DNA of 9,142 nucleotides from SLFT01 sp964493075. Its GTDB lineage: Bacteria > Hydrogenedentota > Hydrogenedentia > Hydrogenedentales > CAITNO01. Of the stretch, positions 1 to 7,006 are shown piece by piece. Position 1 is the stretch's first letter. Each line of letters opens with the position of its first letter. The notes beneath the pieces are model-generated. The model was not told the DNA's origin and made no database searches. It saw nothing but the letters and a program-made list of their open reading frames with translations. Both the position numbers and the translations under genes were made by a program. Where the stretch lies: NCBI GenBank assembly GCA_964493075.1, contig CAZBNU010000171.1, positions 1 to 9,142 on the forward strand, written 5' to 3'.

Positions 1-3000
1 TCCTCTTCTTCATGCAGCATTTGGTGTAGCACCAAAACCAGACGGTAAGCGGCGCTCAACAGGTCGGTAGATTTGTCAGGAAGAATGGTAACTGCTGGCT
101 TGTCGCTCCAGGCGAATTGCAGGGCGTTGCCGTAAACGCTGCGCAACTGTGATTGCGCCGCAGGCGCAAGTGCATCAGTAGTTTCAAGGCGTATGATGAT
201 TTTTGCCGGGCCTGCTTCTATGCTTTCCGCCCGAATTTCTGCCGCCAGGGCACGTGTCTCCATGATTTGGAGCAACCGCAAGGTCGGCTTGGGAACAGGG
301 CCAAACCGGTCTTTGAGTTCCGCCTTGAGTTCATCTATCTCTTCAATGGAGGTCGTTCCCGCAATACGCCGGTACAAAGTAATTTTCTGCGGCGCTGACT
401 GCACGTAGGCATCCGGTATATAAGCCTCGGCAGCAACCTCGAAGGGCGGCAGACTTCTGCGGCGAAGCGGCTTGCCTTGTGCTTCCGCCACCGTTTCTGC
501 AATAAGGTCTTTATAAGTCTCGTACCCCACGGAAGCAATATGCCCTGACTGGTCTGCACCCAGCAAATCCCCGGCGCCTCGGATTTCCAAATCGCGCATG
601 GCCACGCGGAATCCGGAACCCAGCGCGGAAAAATCTTCCAGTGCTTTTAACCGCAGCTGTGCATCCTCCGAAAGCGCCCGGTCTCCGGGTATCAGCATAT
701 AGGCGAATGCACGGTGCTTGTAGCGTCCCACACGTCCACGGATCTGGTAGAGTTGGCTCAACCCAAATTGATCCGCCCTATCCACAATAATCGTGTTGGC
801 ATTGGGAATATCAATGCCCGACGCAATAATGGTAGTACACACCAGCACGTCTATCTCATGGTTCACAAAGGCGGTCATCACTTCTTCGAGTTCGTGCTTG
901 TGCATCTGCCCGTGTCCAAGCCCCACCCGCGCCTGCGGTACCAGTTGATGGATGTAGCTCACCACGCGGTCAATGGTCTGCACACGGTTATGAAGAAAAT
1001 AAACCTGTCCCTGCCTGGACAATTCCCGTTCGATAGCCTCACGGATAATGTTCTTGTCCCACGCTTCTATGCAGGTGTGGATGGGCAGCCGATCATTAGG
1101 AGCCGTGTTGATCAGGCTCATATCCCGGATGCCGATGAGCGAAAAATGAAGGGTGCGCGGTATGGGCGTGGCGGACATGGTCAGCACATCCACAAAGGTG
1201 CGCATTTGTTTGAGCCGCTCTTTGTGGCGCACCCCAAAACGCTGTTCCTCGTCTATGATAACCAAGCCTAAATCATGAAAGGAAACATCCTTGGAAAGCA
1301 ACCGGTGCGTACCAATAACAATATCTGATTCTCCGGTCTTCAGACGATCGAGTACCGCCTTGATATCCTTCGGGCTTCGGAACCGGTTCAACACTTCAAC
1401 CCGAATCGGATAATCGGCAAAACGTTCCCGAAAGGTGTTGTAATGCTGCTGCACGAGTACCGTGGTCGGTGCAAGCAGCGCAACCTGCTTCTTCTCCATG
1501 ATCGCCTTGAACGCAGCGCGTATGGCAACTTCCGTCTTACCAAAACCAACGTCGCCGCAAAGCAACCTATCCATGGGCCGCAACGACTCCATATCGCGCT
1601 TGACGTCGTTAATGGCATGCTGCTGATCCGGAGTCTCCTCATACTCAAAGGCATCTTCAAATTCAATTTGCCACGGCGTATCCGCACTGAAAGCGTATCC
1701 GTCGCGATTTTCCCGGGCAGCGTACAGTTTCACCAATTCCTCGGTCATTTCGCGAACGGCACGCTTCACCCGCGCCCTTGTGCGCGCCCAACTGGCACCG
1801 CCCAATTTGTCCATCTTCGGCACCGCGCCATCGCCGCCAAGATACTTCTGCAGTTGGTCAAGGTGCGTTGCAGGCACGTAAATGGTATCACCGCCCGCAT
1901 AATGAATCGCCAGATAATCGCCTGTGCGCCCCGGAAACTGGCGCAATCCCTCGTATCGCCCTATGCCGTGCAATTCATGCACCACATAATCGCCTGCCCG
2001 CAAATCACCATATTGGGTAAGGGCGCTTCCCGCTTCAAAACGTCGCCGTTTGCGACGCACATAGTGCCTACCAAATATCTCGCGCTCGCTCATCAGAACA
2101 AGTTTGTCGTTGGGAGCAACAAAGCCGGAACGCAATCTTCCCACCTCAACCGATATGGGCGAACGGTCTTTGTTGAGGCGGTACCCCTGCTCCTTTAATA
2201 ACTCAAGAAACCGACGCTGTTCGCCTGGATTCACACAATAAATGCGCACAGCATAACCTTTGACTTCCCAGACGCGTAGCTGTTCCCAGAAAAGTTCCGG
2301 CTGACCGCCATAACTCTCCACGGAACTGGTGCGCATGGTGAACCGTGCCGCCGCATTACCGTCACGACGGGGCATCTGGCTCAGCGAAAGGCGGGAGAAT
2401 TTCTCCAGACAGGAGTGCGCCTTTTCCCAATCCATAAAGTAAGGACTGTCGGCACACTGCGATGTGACACGCACAGCCTGTTCTATAATGGACTGCGGCT
2501 CGTCTAGTACTACAAGCGCATTGGCAGGCACATAAGATGCAAGGGTTTCCAGCATGTGCTCTTTACGCGAATGGGCCAACCCAACCTTTTCTGAACGGGG
2601 GGGTACGCGCATAGACTCCACCCGGGTAACACTCCGTTGCGTCTCCGGTTCAAACAGGCGCATGGATTCAATATCGTCATCAAAATACTCCATGCGAAAA
2701 GGCAATTCAGCGGAAATGGGGAAAATATCCAATATACCACCGCGCACGCTGAACTCCCCCCGCTGTTCCACCATGGGCTCACGGGTGTATCCCAAACGGA
2801 TCAGTTTTTCGATTATGTCTTCCATGGGCACGGTTTCGCCACAGGTAATGCGCAATGAATTGTCACGCAACTGCTTGCGGGCAATTACATACTGCATGAA
2901 AGATCGCACAGGCGCGACAACATAAACAGGGGTTTGCGCTTCACGCATTTCGTTCAGGCGCTCAAGGGCATTCATGCGCTCTGCCACAATATCATCCGCC

Positions 3001-3272
3001 GGACTCATGTTGTCATCGGGCAGTACCTCCCAAGCAGGAAACATCAGGCACTGTTCTTCCCCAGTAAACGTAACCAGATCATCGAATATGCCTTCTGCCT
3101 CTATACGCCCAGGCGCAATTATGAGCAGCGCACGGCCCAGGGTCTGCGCAGTCTGAAACGCCACCATCGTCTTCGACGCACCCCACCCACCAACCAATTC
3201 GATTTCGCTGCGAGGGTTTGACTCAATGGCCGCTACAATTGATTTTGTACAGGTAATTTCTGGAAGACTCAT
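1..3272 (-). CDS. mfd: Transcription-repair coupling factor Mfd (C-terminal end cut by window edge)
   Basis: Mfd is a cytoplasmic ATP-driven DNA translocase. It pushes RNA polymerase off damaged template and recruits UvrA for nucleotide excision repair. The frame stays open from the ATG at 3272 to the left edge, about 1090 residues. The family is usually about 1100-1180, so little is missing. Domains in order: a UvrB-like N-terminal module with QRGEFSVRGGILDIFP at about residues 170-185; an RNA-polymerase-interaction region before KLGGASW (W495); the helicase core with Walker A GDVGFGKTEVA (K579), DEEQ box (D674), SATPIPRTL, and motif VI QIRGRVGR (843-850); and a C-terminal domain. All these motifs lie in one frame, so I see no frameshift. 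The ATG is the first start after an in-frame stop. No good Shine-Dalgarno precedes it, so initiation is less certain than identity. It is divergent from the small gene at 3533. Confidence 0.97.
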   Translation of the reverse strand, partial: MSLPEITCTKSIVAAIESNPRSEIELVGGWGASKTMVAFQTAQTLGRALLIIAPGRIEAEGIFDDLVTFTGEEQCLMFPAWEVLPDDNMSPADDIVAERMNALERLNEMREAQTPVYVVAPVRSFMQYVIARKQLRDNSLRITCGETVPMEDIIEKLIRLGYTREPMVEQRGEFSVRGGILDIFPISAELPFRMEYFDDDIESMRLFEPETQRSVTRVESMRVPPRSEKVGLAHSRKEHMLETLASYVPANALVVLDEPQSIIEQAVRVTSQCADSPYFMDWEKAHSCLEKFSRLSLSQMPRRDGNAAARFTMRTSSVESYGGQPELFWEQLRVWEVKGYAVRIYCVNPGEQRRFLELLKEQGYRLNKDRSPISVEVGRLRSGFVAPNDKLVLMSEREIFGRHYVRRKRRRFEAGSALTQYGDLRAGDYVVHELHGIGRYEGLRQFPGRTGDYLAIHYAGGDTIYVPATHLDQLQKYLGGDGAVPKMDKLGGASWARTRARVKRAVREMTEELVKLYAARENRDGYAFSADTPWQIEFEDAFEYEETPDQQHAINDVKRDMESLRPMDRLLCGDVGFGKTEVAIRAAFKAIMEKKQVALLAPTTVLVQQHYNTFRERFADYPIRVEVLNRFRSPKDIKAVLDRLKTGESDIVIGTHRLLSKDVSFHDLGLVIIDEEQRFGVRHKERLKQMRTFVDVLTMSATPIPRTLHFSLIGIRDMSLINTAPNDRLPIHTCIEAWDKNIIREAIERELSRQGQVYFLHNRVQTIDRVVSYIHQLVPQARVGLGHGQMHKHELEEVMTAFVNHEIDVLVCTTIIASGIDIPNANTIIVDRADQFGLSQLYQIRGRVGRYKHRAFAYMLIPGDRALSEDAQLRLKALEDFSALGSGFRVAMRDLEIRGAGDLLGADQSGHIASVGYETYKDLIAETVAEAQGKPLRRRSLPPFEVAAEAYIPDAYVQSAPQKITLYRRIAGTTSIEEIDELKAELKDRFGPVPKPTLRLLQIMETRALAAEIRAESIEAGPAKIIIRLETTDALAPAAQSQLRSVYGNALQFAWSDKPAVTILPDKSTDLLSAAYRLVLVLHQMLHEEE

Positions 3273-3424
3273 GACTATCGCATCTGGTTATGCAGGTGGT
3301 TTACTTGCAGGAATGAGAAAAGAAACGCTAACATTAACGCCCGCATAAGCATATCAATTACGCTTACAACAAATGAAATTTTTGGTCAGCAACACGTCTG
3401 CCCCAAAAAAACTTTCAAAATAAC

Positions 3425-3453
3425 TTGACTTTGCCGCTGAAATATGGTATAAG
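3425..3453 (+). promoter_or_regulatory. Sigma70-type promoter for the 45-residue gene
   Basis: A -35 box TTGACT (3425-3430) and a -10 box TATAAG (3448-3453) are separated by exactly 17 bases. An A-rich stretch just upstream (about 3404-3420) could act as an UP element. Transcription would start near 3460, leaving a leader of roughly 70 bases before the ATG at 3533. Box quality and spacing make this the best promoter in the window. Confidence 0.75.
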
Positions 3454-3467
3454 CCGTTCTAAATTAT

Positions 3468-3489
3468 ACGTGGGAAACGCGTTTTTTTT
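3468..3489 (+). terminator. Small hairpin plus T-run in the leader (possible attenuator)
   Basis: ACGTG (3468-3472) can pair with CGCGT (3478-3482), including one G-T pair, around the loop GGAAA. A run of eight T residues (3482-3489) follows. This is the layout of an intrinsic terminator, placed just after the predicted transcription start and before the small gene. The stem is only five pairs, so termination would be weak. It may be chance. Confidence 0.3.
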
Positions 3490-3532
3490 ATTCCTATCCC
3501 AAACAAATTCATAGAAAGTGAGGTGAATACGC

Positions 3533-3670
3533 ATGAAGTGCGCATTATGCAACGAACACATTGATGATAACGAGTTCTTGTTCGACGATGCCTTTGAGGT
3601 AGACGGCGAATACTGGCATGCCGAATGTTACGCGGAGTACTACGGCGAAGAGTTGGAAGAAGCTGTCTGA
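3533..3670 (+). CDS. 45-residue protein with CxxC...HxxC putative zinc-binding pattern
   Basis: The frame starts MKCALCNEHI and ends EELEEAV. I do not recognise a named family. Cys3, Cys6, His29 and Cys32 form CxxC-x22-HxxC, the ligand pattern of a zinc-ribbon or LIM/treble-clef type finger, so a single zinc site is likely. The rest is strongly acidic and rich in Tyr, with almost no basic residues, which argues against simple nucleic-acid binding and suggests a protein-binding role (inference). It has no signal peptide or membrane segment. Evidence that it is real: Shine-Dalgarno GAGGTG (3520-3525) seven bases before the ATG, a near-consensus promoter upstream and an intrinsic terminator downstream, making a self-contained monocistronic unit. 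Function is unknown. Confidence 0.8.
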   Translation: MKCALCNEHIDDNEFLFDDAFEVDGEYWHAECYAEYYGEELEEAV

Positions 3671-3698
3671 ACACTACTCGTTTGTTAATTAAAGTATA

Positions 3699-3733
3699 CC
3701 TCGGTCCCAATGCGCGACCGGGGTTTTGCTTTA
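3699..3733 (+). terminator. Rho-independent terminator of the 45-residue gene
   Basis: CCTCGGTC (3699-3706) pairs with GACCGGGG (3716-3723) over eight positions, with one G-T pair, around a nine-base loop. TTTTGCTTTAT follows. It lies 28 bases after the stop codon at 3670. The tail overlaps the likely -35 region of the metY promoter. Confidence 0.8.
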
Positions 3734-3755
3734 TATTCGGGATTAAGTTTATAAT
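3726..3755 (+). promoter_or_regulatory. Probable metY promoter
   Basis: A perfect -10 hexamer TATAAT lies at 3750-3755. An imperfect -35 element TTGCTT (3726-3731) sits 18 bases upstream, inside the T-rich tail of the preceding terminator. Transcription would start near 3762, about 60 bases before the metY ATG. The poor -35 suggests an activator may help or that the promoter is moderate in strength. Confidence 0.5.
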
Positions 3756-3774
3756 TCCGATTGTTACTGTCGGA
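3756..3774 (+). repeat. Short inverted repeat at the metY transcription start
   Basis: TCCGA (3756-3760) and TCGGA (3770-3774) form a five-base inverted repeat with a nine-base spacer immediately after the TATAAT box. The position would suit an operator for a methionine-responsive repressor or a small leader hairpin. The arms are short and chance is quite possible. I see no recognisable SAM riboswitch or T-box in the roughly 60-base leader. Confidence 0.3.
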
Positions 3775-3821
3775 TAACTTATATTTACTGGAAAGTGTGT
3801 AAAAAAACGGAGGTAGATATC

Positions 3822-5117
3822 ATGGCCAACGAAAACAATGATTACAGATTAGGAACCCTCGCACTGCACGCTGGTCAGGAACCAGACCCCACTACCGGCG
3901 CAAGGGCAGTTCCCATTTACCAGACCAGTTCCTATGTGTTTCGCGACCATGAACATGCGGCGAACCTTTTTGCGCTCAATGAGTTTGGCAATATATACAC
4001 CCGCATTATGAATCCGACCAGCGATGTATTTGAAAAACGCATGGCGGCCCTCGAAGGCGGCATCGGGGCGCTGGCTTTTGCCTCTGGTTCCGCCGCGATT
4101 ACCGCAGCCGTATTGAACATCACCAAATGTGGTCAGAATTTTGTTTCCTCGCAAACATTGTATGGCGGCACCTACAATTTATTCGCCCATACCTTGAAGG
4201 ACCTAGGCGTAGAAGCGCGGTTTGTAGATGCGTCCGACCCGACAAATTACCTGAATGCCATAGACGAAAACACGCGGCTGCTTTATGTGGAATCCATTGG
4301 AAATCCCGCAAATGACATTGCAGATTTTGAAGCCATTGCCGCTATCGCCCATGATCACGGTATTCCCCTGGTTGTGGATAACACAGTAGCCTCCCCCCTG
4401 CTGTTCCGTCCTATTGATCACGGCGCCGATATTGTGGTTCATTCCGCCACAAAAGTCATCGGCGGCCATGGCACCTCCATTGGCGGCGTGCTTGTGGACA
4501 GTGGCAGGTTTGATTGGGATAACGGCAAGTTTCCCGAATTGACCGAACCTAATGACAGCTATCACGGCATGAAATTTTATGAACACTTCAAAGGCGTGGG
4601 AAACATCAGTTATATCCTGAAAGCGCGGGTGACACTGTTGCGCGACATGGGCGCCTGCCTGTCCCCCTTCAACGCATTTCTTTTCCTGCAGGGATTGGAA
4701 ACGCTGCACCTGCGCGTTCCCCGGCACAGCGAAAACGCACTGGCCGTTGCAAAATTCCTGGAACAGCACCCCAATGTGGACTGGGTGAATTATCCCGGCC
4801 TTCCCAGTCATCGCGACTACGAACGAGCAAAGAAGTATCTTCCCAAGGGTCAGGGCGCCATACTTGGCTTTGGCATCAAAGGCGGTTCGGAAGCGGCCGT
4901 GAAATTTATCAACAACTGCAAACTCGCGTCCCACCTCGCCAACATACTCGACGCCAAGACACTGGTCATTCATCCTGCGACAACCACGCACCAGCAGCTT
5001 TCTGTCGAGGAACAAAAGGCCGCCGGTATTTCGCCGGAATTTGTGCGCGTATCCGTCGGTCTCGAAGATATTGAAGATATCATTGCCGATCTCAATCAAG
5101 CGCTGGAGACCAGATAA
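3822..5117 (+). CDS. metY: O-acetylhomoserine sulfhydrylase (PLP-dependent, Cys/Met metabolism family)
   Basis: This cytoplasmic PLP enzyme makes homocysteine from O-acylhomoserine and sulfide, the direct-sulfhydrylation route to methionine. The 431 residues match the usual length of about 430. Visible signatures are the N-terminal TLALHAGQEPDPTTGARAVP, typical of this subgroup; SSQTLYGGTYNLF near residues 109-121; VVDNTVASP with the cofactor-ring Asp186; and HSATKVIGGHG with the Schiff-base Lys211. Near the C-terminus, LVIHPATTTHQQL followed by VRVSVGLED is the conserved substrate-site block. I chose the ATG at 3822 because GGAGG (3809-3813) precedes it by eight bases and MANEN begins like relatives; the in-frame GTG at 3795 would add nine unconserved residues. 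It is followed at 46 bases by the MetX-MetW gene, with no terminator between them. Related lyases such as cystathionine gamma-synthase are less likely given the length and the metX neighbour. Confidence 0.95.
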   Translation: MANENNDYRLGTLALHAGQEPDPTTGARAVPIYQTSSYVFRDHEHAANLFALNEFGNIYTRIMNPTSDVFEKRMAALEGGIGALAFASGSAAITAAVLNITKCGQNFVSSQTLYGGTYNLFAHTLKDLGVEARFVDASDPTNYLNAIDENTRLLYVESIGNPANDIADFEAIAAIAHDHGIPLVVDNTVASPLLFRPIDHGADIVVHSATKVIGGHGTSIGGVLVDSGRFDWDNGKFPELTEPNDSYHGMKFYEHFKGVGNISYILKARVTLLRDMGACLSPFNAFLFLQGLETLHLRVPRHSENALAVAKFLEQHPNVDWVNYPGLPSHRDYERAKKYLPKGQGAILGFGIKGGSEAAVKFINNCKLASHLANILDAKTLVIHPATTTHQQLSVEEQKAAGISPEFVRVSVGLEDIEDIIADLNQALETR

Positions 5118-5131
5118 AACAATCCAAAGCG

Positions 5132-5158
5132 TCCTACCTATCCTACACATCCTACTAA
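5132..5158 (+). repeat. Three imperfect 9-base tandem repeats between metY and metX-metW
   Basis: TCCTACCTA (5132-5140), TCCTACACA (5141-5149) and TCCTACTAA (5150-5158) stand head to tail, sharing TCCTAC. They end five bases before the ATG of the next gene and occupy the place where a ribosome binding site would be expected. The plus strand here is purine-poor. Such short-period pyrimidine-rich repeats can belong to genome-dispersed intergenic families, but this window alone cannot show that. Confidence 0.6.
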
Positions 5159-5163
5159 AAAAA

Positions 5164-6963
5164 ATGAAAACCGACAAAAAACACATAGTCCCAACCCAAT
5201 ACGTCACACTGCCCGAGGCAATTACCCTCGACAGCGGCGCGACGCTTAACCCCATAGAGGTTGCCTACGAAACCTACGGCCAACTAGACCGTGCAGGTTC
5301 AAACGCTGTGTTGGTGTGCCATGCCTTGTCGGGCGATGCTCACGTCGCCGGTTGGCATACCCCTGAGGATACGAAACCGGGCTGGTGGGATGATATGGTT
5401 GGTCCCGGCAAGTGTATTGACACGGACAAATATTACGTCATTTGCTCAAACATACTTGGTGGCTGCAAAGGAACCACGGGCCCTTCCAGCGTCAATCCTG
5501 ACACAGGCAAACCCTTCGGACTGGATTTTCCTGTAATCACGGTAGGCGACATGGTACAGGTGCAACACGCCCTCATACGCCATTTGGGCATAGAACGGCT
5601 GCTGAGCGTCATTGGGGGCTCTCTTGGTGGCATGCAGGCCCTTGAATGGGCAGTGCGCTACCCCGATGTCGTAGACTCCGTTGTGTTGCTTGCCACAAGC
5701 CACTCCAATGGCGCACAACAAATCGCTTTTGATGCCGTAGGCAGAACCGCCATTCAGGCCGACCCTGAGTTCCAGCAAGGGAATTATGCGCCAGACGCAG
5801 GTCCCCGCAAGGGACTGGCAATTGCGCGCATGCTGGCCCATATCACCTATCTGTCTGATGAATCCATGCACCGCAAATTCGGTCGTACCCTGCGCGATAC
5901 CGACCAGTTCGGCTATCATTTCGGCAGTGAATTTAATGTGGAGACCTACCTCGACTATCAGGGCGAACGCTTCGTCAACCGGTTTGACGCCAATAGTTAC
6001 CTCTACGTCACCAAGGCAATGGACTATTTTGATATTGCCGCTGGATTCGATTCTCTCGATGCGTCCCTGGCCCGAATCAAGGCAAAAGTGCTTGTCGTCT
6101 CCTTCACTTCCGACTGGCTTTTCCCACCCTATATGTCCCAAGAAATCGTTCATGCTCTGGCGCGAAATCACAAGGCCGTGAGTTACTGCTGCATTAAGAG
6201 CGATGCCGGACACGATGCGTTCCTGCTGGAAGTGGACAAACTGGCGGAAATGATGACCGGCTTTCTCATCCATACGTTGCATCCGGAGCGGCTCTGTGAA
6301 AACTGCCCACCTAAAAACTGTGAGGGGCGGGATAGTACGGCACAGGACTCACCGGAAGCGGTGTTGTCCAGACCACGCCGAATTGACTATGACATGATCG
6401 TAAATCTTGTAGATGAAGGTAGCCGCGTTCTGGATATCGGCTGCAGCGAAGGGGAACTGTTGTGTCGGCTGCAACGTTCAAAAAGCATAACCGGTCTCGG
6501 CATGGAAGTGGATCAGGAAAAAGTGGCGCGATGTATTGCCTGCGGCATTGCCGCCATTCATGGGGACATTGACAAAGGTCTACAACAACTGCCGGACAAT
6601 TCATTCGACTATGTGCTGTTGAGCATGACCCTGCAGGTCATCAAAAAACCAGACCTGGCCCTGAAAGAGATGCTGCGTGTCGGCAGAAAATGTATCGTGT
6701 CCTTCCCCAACTTCGGCCACTGGCGCGTACGATCCACCCTCGTGTTCCAGGGACGCGCCCCCGTCACCGCCCACCTCCCCTACGCCTGGCATGAATCCCC
6801 CAACCGCCATGTGCTGACCATTCGCGATTTCCGCGACTTCTGCCACAAACTCAACATTGGCATCGAAAAAGAAATCTTCCTGCACAGCGAAGGGGAAACA
6901 CGTTTCCTGCCCAACCTGACTGCGGAAGAGGCGTTGTACGTGCTATCCTCGAAAACCCTCTGA
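5164..6963 (+). CDS. metX-metW: Fused homoserine O-acyltransferase MetX - MetW protein
   Basis: One 599-residue protein joins two methionine-pathway proteins. Residues 1-375 are an alpha/beta-hydrolase MetX, which transfers an acyl group from acyl-CoA to homoserine. CHALSGDAHVAG (52-63), GGSLGGMQALEWA with nucleophile Ser153, SFTSDWLFPP with Asp317, and DAGHDAFLLE with His350 complete the catalytic triad. Residues 376-405 form a linker with Cys378, Cys381 and Cys386. Residues 406-599 are a full MetW, a class I methyltransferase fold with motif I VLDIGCSEGELL (422-433), FDYVLLSMTLQV (481-492), and SFPNFGHWRVR (513-523). MetX is normally about 380 residues and MetW about 200, so both halves are complete. 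Start: the ATG at 5164 opens MKTDKKHIVPTQYVTLP, typical of MetX. The frame is open further upstream inside metY, but no better start exists. No Shine-Dalgarno is visible, so translation may depend on coupling to metY. Acetyl- versus succinyl-CoA preference cannot be read from these motifs. Confidence 0.95.
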   Translation: MKTDKKHIVPTQYVTLPEAITLDSGATLNPIEVAYETYGQLDRAGSNAVLVCHALSGDAHVAGWHTPEDTKPGWWDDMVGPGKCIDTDKYYVICSNILGGCKGTTGPSSVNPDTGKPFGLDFPVITVGDMVQVQHALIRHLGIERLLSVIGGSLGGMQALEWAVRYPDVVDSVVLLATSHSNGAQQIAFDAVGRTAIQADPEFQQGNYAPDAGPRKGLAIARMLAHITYLSDESMHRKFGRTLRDTDQFGYHFGSEFNVETYLDYQGERFVNRFDANSYLYVTKAMDYFDIAAGFDSLDASLARIKAKVLVVSFTSDWLFPPYMSQEIVHALARNHKAVSYCCIKSDAGHDAFLLEVDKLAEMMTGFLIHTLHPERLCENCPPKNCEGRDSTAQDSPEAVLSRPRRIDYDMIVNLVDEGSRVLDIGCSEGELLCRLQRSKSITGLGMEVDQEKVARCIACGIAAIHGDIDKGLQQLPDNSFDYVLLSMTLQVIKKPDLALKEMLRVGRKCIVSFPNFGHWRVRSTLVFQGRAPVTAHLPYAWHESPNRHVLTIRDFRDFCHKLNIGIEKEIFLHSEGETRFLPNLTAEEALYVLSSKTL

Positions 6964-6988
6964 TAAGCTAAATCACCCGTTCCGATAT

Positions 6989-7006
6989 GAGAAATTCCTA
7001 TTTCTC
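6989..7006. terminator. Inverted repeat at the convergent gene ends (weak bidirectional terminator candidate)
   Basis: GAGAAAT (6989-6995) and ATTTCTC (7000-7006) are perfect seven-base arms around a four-base loop. They lie 26 bases after the stop of the metX-metW gene and cover the last codons and stop of apbE. The position between convergent genes suits a shared terminator. The stem is AT-rich and no real T-run follows on either strand, so efficiency is doubtful. Confidence 0.35.

Larger units (their letters stand above)
3273..3532. other. Divergent intergenic spacer between mfd and the 45-residue gene
   Basis: This AT-richer spacer separates mfd (leftward) from the small rightward gene. 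Its right half holds a strong promoter and a leader, entered separately. For mfd I found only weak promoter candidates, for example TTGATA on the minus strand with no well spaced -10 box, so I do not call one. No convincing RNA gene or open frame was seen. Confidence 0.6.

Noticed and set aside
1443..2198. 251-residue plus-strand open frame inside mfd
   Set aside because: It is a shadow of mfd, whose helicase motifs occupy the opposite strand over the same bases.
3795..3821. Upstream GTG start for metY
   Set aside because: It would add nine residues (through VDI) not typical of the family, and the GGAGG at 3809-3813 is placed for the ATG at 3822.
3762..3821. SAM riboswitch or T-box in the metY leader
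   Set aside because: The leader is only about 60 bases, and I find no multi-helix core or conserved sequence of these classes.
5041..5163. Long N-terminal extension of the MetX-MetW frame from a TTG at 5041
   Set aside because: Those codons overlap the conserved end of metY in another frame and encode nothing MetX-like; homology begins at about 5164.
4203..5255. 350-residue minus-strand open frame opposite metY
   Set aside because: It mirrors the strongly supported metY coding strand, has low-complexity shadow composition and no recognisable motifs or ribosome site.
5446..6282. 278-residue minus-strand open frame opposite metX
   Set aside because: It is antisense to the conserved MetX catalytic blocks and shows no independent family signature.
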